Of a stretch of DNA of 64,000 nt, positions 59,461 through 64,000 are shown piece after piece (position 1 is the first letter of the stretch; every line of letters begins with the position of its first letter). The position numbers and the translations under genes were made by a program. Location of the stretch: NCBI RefSeq assembly GCF_000252955.1, contig NC_014228.1, positions 2,581,232-2,645,231 of the forward strand, given 5' to 3'. A model generated the notes under the pieces. The model searched no databases, had not been told where the DNA came from, and worked only from the letters and a program-made list of their open reading frames with translations. This stretch comes from Xenorhabdus nematophila ATCC 19061 (GTDB lineage: Bacteria; Pseudomonadota; Gammaproteobacteria; Enterobacterales; Enterobacteriaceae).

Positions 59461-62400
59461 TGCAACCTGATTCTCCAATGACTGGCGGGGGACCATCCCG
59501 CCTGTTTATTTTGCGCCCTGTCGCCACAACGCTGTTTATGGTTGCAATATTATTAGCAGGGCTTATCGGGTATCGGATGCTGCCCGTTTCTGCTTTGCCG
59601 CAAGTGGATTATCCAACCATTCAGGTCGTCACACTTTATCCCGGTGCTAATCCTGATGTCATGACATCTGCCGTCACTGCCCCTCTGGAACGCCAGTTTG
59701 GGCAGATGTCTGGTTTGAAACAAATGTCATCCAGAAGTTCTGGTGGGGCTTCAGTGATTACGCTGGTGTTTCAGCTTTCATTGCCATTGGATGTCGCAGA
59801 GCAGGATGTACAGGCGGCAATTAATTCCGCCAGTAACCTACTCCCTGAAGATTTACCCTATCCCCCTATTTATAGTAAGGTTAACCCAGCTGATCCCCCG
59901 GTATTGACCTTGGCCGTCACCTCTGATGCTCAACCAATGACACAAGTACAAGATATGGTGGAAACCCGTGTGGCCCAACGTATCTCTCAGGTCAGTGGTG
60001 TTGGTCTGGTCACTCTGGCGGGTGGTCAACGGCCCGCTGTGCGAGTGAAATTGAATGCACAGGCCATAGCATCTCAGGGTTTGGACAGTGATGTGATCCG
60101 CTCCGCCATCATGAAAGCCAATGTGAATTCAGCAAAAGGGAGTTTTGACGGGCCGACACGCTCCATCACCATTTCATCCAACGATCAGATGAAATCTGTC
60201 GATGATTACCGCAATTTAATTGTGGCATACAAAAATGATGCGCCAATTCGTTTGCGTGATGTTGCCAGTATTGAACAGGGAGCGGAAAACAACAAATTGG
60301 GTGCATGGGCGAATGAAAAACCCGCCATTGTTATCAATGTTCAACGCCAGCCCGGGGCAAACGTTATTGATACAACGGATAATATTCGTGCCATGCTGCC
60401 GGAATTGATCAGCAGTCTGCCCAAATCAGTCAAAGTCGATGTACTGACCGATCGTACTGTCACAATCCGTCATTCAGTCAAGGATGTTCAATTTGAGCTG
60501 CTACTGGCTATTGCGCTGGTTATCATGGTGATTTACCTGTTTTTGCGCAATGTCACTGCAACCTTGATCCCCAGTATTGCCGTTCCCCTCTCTCTGGTGG
60601 GAACATTCGCTGTCATGTATTTTTGCGGCTTTTCGGTCAATAACCTCACACTAATGGCATTAACTATCGCAACAGGCTTCGTTGTCGATGATGCCATCGT
60701 CGTGATAGAAAATATCTCCCGTTATATTGAACGGGGAGAAAAACCACTGGCAGCCGCGCTCAAAGGGGCGGGAGAAATTGGTTTTACGATCATCTCTCTG
60801 ACTTTTTCATTAATCGCTGTTTTAATCCCATTACTGTTCATGGGAGACATTGTCGGTCGTCTATTCCGGGAATTCGCAATTACTCTGGCGGTCGCAATTT
60901 TAATTTCTGCTGTTGTGTCATTGACCTTAACGCCAATGATGTGCGCAAGAATGTTGAAATCCGAAGCTGAGATTAAACATAATCGCTTCGAGCAAGCCTG
61001 TGAGCGTTTCTTTGAACGTATGATCGAAATATATGCCGTTTTTCTGAAACGTGTATTAAACCATCCCTGGATTACACTCGGCGTCGCATTCGGAACGATG
61101 TTTTTAACCGCCCTGCTCTACATCATGATCCCTAAAGGATTTTTTCCCTTGCAAGACAATGGGCTGATTCAGGGCACGTTAGAAACCCCCCAATCCATTT
61201 CATTCAATGCAATGACGGAAAAACAGAGACAAGTCACTCGCTTGTTATTACAAGATCCTGCCGTAGACAATGTCACAACATTTATCGGCGTTGACGGTAA
61301 TAACCCGACACTGAATAACGCCCGTCTCCAAATTACGTTGAAACCCATCAGTCAACGTGATGATCATATTGATGAAGTGATTCCTCGTTTACAGGCTCGC
61401 ATTGCCAACGTACCTAATGCCACGTTATATCTGCAACCAACACAGGATTTGACCATTGATACTCAGGTGTCCCGTACACAATACCAATTTACATTGCAAG
61501 CAACATCCCTTGATGAACTCAGTATCTGGGTGCCTAAGTTACAAAATGCCCTGAAACAACGGCCAGAGCTGGCGGACATCGGCAACAATTGGCAAGATCA
61601 GGGGTTAGTCGCTTATCTCAACGTAAATCGTGATCTGGCCAGCCGATTCGGGATCTCTATGGCAGCCGTGGATAATGCCTTGTATAACGCATTTGGTCAG
61701 CGTTTGATTTCAACCATTTATACACAATCAAATCAGTATCGGGTTATCCTTGAGCAAGATACGAACAATACTTCAGGTCTGGACGCACTCAACAATCTTT
61801 ATCTGACGGGAAATGACGGCAAAATGGTGCCATTTAATGCCCTTGCGACTATCGAACAGCGTCTGGGACATTTATCTATCAACCACTTGCAACAATTTCC
61901 TTCGGTCACATTTTCGTTCAATGTTGCGAAGGGTTCGTCTCTTGAACAAGCGGTTAATGCCGTTCAGGAAACAGAGCATGCGATCCAGATGCCAAAAAGC
62001 ATTGTCACGCAATTCCAGGGGGCAACACTGGCATTTCAGGATGCACTCAGTAATACGCTGTGGCTGATTTTGGCTGCTGTTGTCGCAATGTATATTGTGC
62101 TCGGCGTCTTGTATGAAAGTTTTATTCATCCCGTCACCATCTTGTCTACTTTGCCGACTGCGGGTGTTGGTGCTTTATTAGCGTTGATGGTCGGTGGATA
62201 CGAATTAGATATTATCGCCATTATAGGGATTATTCTTCTGATCGGTATTGTGAAGAAAAATGCCATCATGATGATCGACTTCGCATTAGCCGCAGAGCGA
62301 GAGCAGGGCATGACGCCTTATGAAGCCATTTATCAAGCCTGCTTGCTACGTTTCAGACCCATATTGATGACAACAATGGCTGCGCTACTGGGCGCTTTGC

Positions 62401-62633
62401 CGCTGATGCTGAGTACGGGTATTGGTGCAGAATTGCGGCGTCCATTAGGCGTCAGCATGGTGGGAGGTTTGATCATGAGCCAAATTTTGACGTTGTTCAC
62501 GACGCCGGTTATTTATCTGCTGTTTGATCAGTTAGCACATTATTTCCGGAAAAATAAGCAGCATGATCAGGACGCTCCTTCTAATCCTGTAAAGTTGGAT
62601 AAATCCTCAGTCAATCATCAGGAGCCGCTGTGA
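59460..62633 (+). CDS. mdtB: RND efflux pump subunit MdtB
   Basis: MdtB is one of the two RND proteins forming the MdtB2C proton-driven drug pump. The 1057-residue protein has 12 helices and two large periplasmic loops. It begins [20 protein letters not shown] and has the RND motif [21 protein letters not shown] with the proton-relay DD pair in helix 4. The late [20 protein letters not shown] is also typical. The C-terminal tail is somewhat longer than in E. coli (1040). It overlaps mdtC by 4 bp (GTGA). Confidence 0.96.
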   Translation: MQPDSPMTGGGPSRLFILRPVATTLFMVAILLAGLIGYRMLPVSALPQVDYPTIQVVTLYPGANPDVMTSAVTAPLERQFGQMSGLKQMSSRSSGGASVITLVFQLSLPLDVAEQDVQAAINSASNLLPEDLPYPPIYSKVNPADPPVLTLAVTSDAQPMTQVQDMVETRVAQRISQVSGVGLVTLAGGQRPAVRVKLNAQAIASQGLDSDVIRSAIMKANVNSAKGSFDGPTRSITISSNDQMKSVDDYRNLIVAYKNDAPIRLRDVASIEQGAENNKLGAWANEKPAIVINVQRQPGANVIDTTDNIRAMLPELISSLPKSVKVDVLTDRTVTIRHSVKDVQFELLLAIALVIMVIYLFLRNVTATLIPSIAVPLSLVGTFAVMYFCGFSVNNLTLMALTIATGFVVDDAIVVIENISRYIERGEKPLAAALKGAGEIGFTIISLTFSLIAVLIPLLFMGDIVGRLFREFAITLAVAILISAVVSLTLTPMMCARMLKSEAEIKHNRFEQACERFFERMIEIYAVFLKRVLNHPWITLGVAFGTMFLTALLYIMIPKGFFPLQDNGLIQGTLETPQSISFNAMTEKQRQVTRLLLQDPAVDNVTTFIGVDGNNPTLNNARLQITLKPISQRDDHIDEVIPRLQARIANVPNATLYLQPTQDLTIDTQVSRTQYQFTLQATSLDELSIWVPKLQNALKQRPELADIGNNWQDQGLVAYLNVNRDLASRFGISMAAVDNALYNAFGQRLISTIYTQSNQYRVILEQDTNNTSGLDALNNLYLTGNDGKMVPFNALATIEQRLGHLSINHLQQFPSVTFSFNVAKGSSLEQAVNAVQETEHAIQMPKSIVTQFQGATLAFQDALSNTLWLILAAVVAMYIVLGVLYESFIHPVTILSTLPTAGVGALLALMVGGYELDIIAIIGIILLIGIVKKNAIMMIDFALAAEREQGMTPYEAIYQACLLRFRPILMTTMAALLGALPLMLSTGIGAELRRPLGVSMVGGLIMSQILTLFTTPVIYLLFDQLAHYFRKNKQHDQDAPSNPVKLDKSSVNHQEPL

Positions 62634-64000
62634 AATTTTTCGCACTATTTATCCAACGGCCGGTTGCGACAACATTGCTGAGTTTAGCTATCACTCTGTG
62701 TGGTGCTCTCAGCTTTGTCTTACTGCCCGTATCGCCGCTGCCACAAGTCGACTTTCCTGTCATTACAGTCCAGGCCTCTATGCCCGGTGCATCACCTGAA
62801 ACCATGGCATCTTCTGTAACAACGCCGCTGGAACGGGCATTGGGCAGAATTGCAGGCGTCAAAGAGATGTCCTCTGCCAGCTCATTGGGAACCTCTTTTA
62901 TTTATCTGGAATTTGATCTGAATCGGGATATCAATGGGGCAGCACGAGATGTCCAGGCTGCCATTAATGCAGCGCAAAGTTTGTTGCCTTCGGGTATGCC
63001 AAGTAAACCGCAATATTATAAAGCTAACTTATCGGATGCGCCGATCATGCTTCTGACCCTCACATCAGACAATTATAGTGAAGGACAACTGTATGATCTC
63101 GCGTCCACCAGAATGGCACAGAAACTTTCTCAAATAGAAGGTGTCAGTCAAGTCAGTGTTAGTGGTAGTTCATTACCGGCAATACGCGTTGAGCTAAATC
63201 CTAATGCCCTTTTTAATCAAGGCGTTTCTCTTAATGATGTCGGCGACGCCATCAGTAATGCCAATGTTCGGCGCCCGACAGGTTATGTTGATTCTGATAC
63301 ACAAAGTTGGCAATTACACACCAATGACGAACTGAAAACCGCAGACAGTTATCGCTCCATTATTGTGCATTACAATAATGATGCCCCTGTTCGTTTACAG
63401 GATGTCGCAACTGTTAAGAACTCCGTCGAAGATATTCGGGCAGCCGGTATGTCCGGTAATAAATCCGCGATTGCCATCATTATTCGTCGTGAAGCGGGGG
63501 CAAATATCATTGCCACTGTTCAGCGTATTCGAGAACAACTTCCCATTCTGCAAGAATTATTACCTGCCAGTATTCACCTGAACATAGCACAAGATCGCTC
63601 ACCCACTATTCGTGCTTCCCTGCAAGAAGTGGAGCAGGCACTCGCCATTGCTGTTGCTTTGGTTATTTTGGTGGTCTTTCTGTTCTTGCGTTCAGGCCGT
63701 GCCACACTGATCCCCGCCATTGCGGTGCCGGTGTCATTGATTGGTACTTTTACCGCCATGTACTTGTGTGGTTTTAGCTTGAATAACCTTTCGCTAATGG
63801 CATTGACCATTGCCACAGGGTTTGTTGTCGATGATGCCATTGTCGTACTGGAAAATATATCCCGCCATCTTGATGCCGGAATGAAACCAATGCAAGCGGC
63901 CTTCAAAGGAGTCAGGGAAGTTGGGTTCACTGTGCTGGCCATGAGTCTGTCTCTCATTGCAGTGTTTATTCCTCTTGTATTAATCGATGAACTGCTCGGT
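62630..64000 (+). CDS. mdtC: RND efflux pump subunit MdtC (5' part)
   Basis: MdtC is the second RND protein of the MdtABC pump. 457 codons are in the window; the gene runs off the right edge. It starts [20 protein letters not shown], has [20 protein letters not shown] and the RND motif [20 protein letters not shown]. The start is GTG at 62630 with GGAG five bases upstream, overlapping the mdtB stop, so translation is coupled. The remaining C-terminal half, and any mdtD/baeSR genes, would lie to the right. Confidence 0.95.
   Translation, partial: MKFFALFIQRPVATTLLSLAITLCGALSFVLLPVSPLPQVDFPVITVQASMPGASPETMASSVTTPLERALGRIAGVKEMSSASSLGTSFIYLEFDLNRDINGAARDVQAAINAAQSLLPSGMPSKPQYYKANLSDAPIMLLTLTSDNYSEGQLYDLASTRMAQKLSQIEGVSQVSVSGSSLPAIRVELNPNALFNQGVSLNDVGDAISNANVRRPTGYVDSDTQSWQLHTNDELKTADSYRSIIVHYNNDAPVRLQDVATVKNSVEDIRAAGMSGNKSAIAIIIRREAGANIIATVQRIREQLPILQELLPASIHLNIAQDRSPTIRASLQEVEQALAIAVALVILVVFLFLRSGRATLIPAIAVPVSLIGTFTAMYLCGFSLNNLSLMALTIATGFVVDDAIVVLENISRHLDAGMKPMQAAFKGVREVGFTVLAMSLSLIAVFIPLVLIDELLG

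Noticed and set aside
1..64000. CRISPR arrays, tRNA or rRNA genes, prophage or toxin islands
   Set aside because: No regularly spaced short repeats, tRNA cloverleaf sequence, rRNA segment or phage gene block was seen on either strand. A covariance-model search would be needed to exclude small RNAs.

Overview
The window is a chromosomal segment of a moderately AT-rich gammaproteobacterium of the order Enterobacterales. Most proteins match the E. coli ones along their whole length. Three features point to the Morganellaceae, most likely Xenorhabdus or Photorhabdus: the order speG-ppk-ppx-mgtE, the 127-bp ERIC elements, and the high load of ISAs1, IS481 and IS630 sequences. The genus is an inference. 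No rRNA, tRNA or CRISPR array was seen.

Region 1 (1-14.9 kb) is a conserved core block. It holds the 5' part of zntB, then tpx and tyrR, then the envelope-stress cluster ycjF-ycjX-pspCBA with divergent pspF and a sigma-54 promoter. The sapABCDF peptide-uptake operon and fabI follow.

Region 2 (14.9-26.2 kb) is an insertion-sequence graveyard. It contains an antiporter remnant, an oppA-like gene split by an ISAs1 element, three copies of a 130-bp TA-flanked MITE, a Tn3-family relic (38-bp end, res-like sites, start of TnpA), an intact FMN reductase, and relics of IS6-, IS5- and IS630-type transposases. A second, dead ISAs1 copy is cut by a truncated IS481. Beyond it lie the first codons of a TonB-dependent receptor and an oligopeptidase B gene (ptrB) carrying two full, oppositely oriented IS481 copies. 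Removing both IS copies and one copy of each 7-bp target repeat restores a 735-codon frame, so this damage looks recent.

Region 3 (26.2-28.1 kb) holds a TonB-type energy transducer and a ChaN-family lipoprotein, each with a Fur-box-like site. With the broken receptor and ptrB it looks like a decaying iron or haem uptake locus.

Region 4 (28.2-57.3 kb) is core metabolism: maeB, a NarP-like regulator, yffB, dapE, an M15 peptidase, ypfN, tmcA, a YeaL-like membrane protein, a small lipoprotein, purC, bamC, dapA, gcvR, bcp, perM, bepA, yfgD, hda, uraA, upp, purMN, speG, ppk, ppx and mgtE. It joins lysine and peptidoglycan precursor synthesis, purine synthesis and salvage, outer-membrane assembly, polyphosphate turnover and replication control.

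Region 5 (57.3-64 kb) has an ERIC element, a small secreted protein of unknown function and a BaeR-box-like site in front of mdtA-mdtB-mdtC, an RND drug-efflux operon whose last gene runs off the end. I found no clear new biological system. The best leads are the MITE family, the reversible-looking ptrB disruption and the decaying iron locus.
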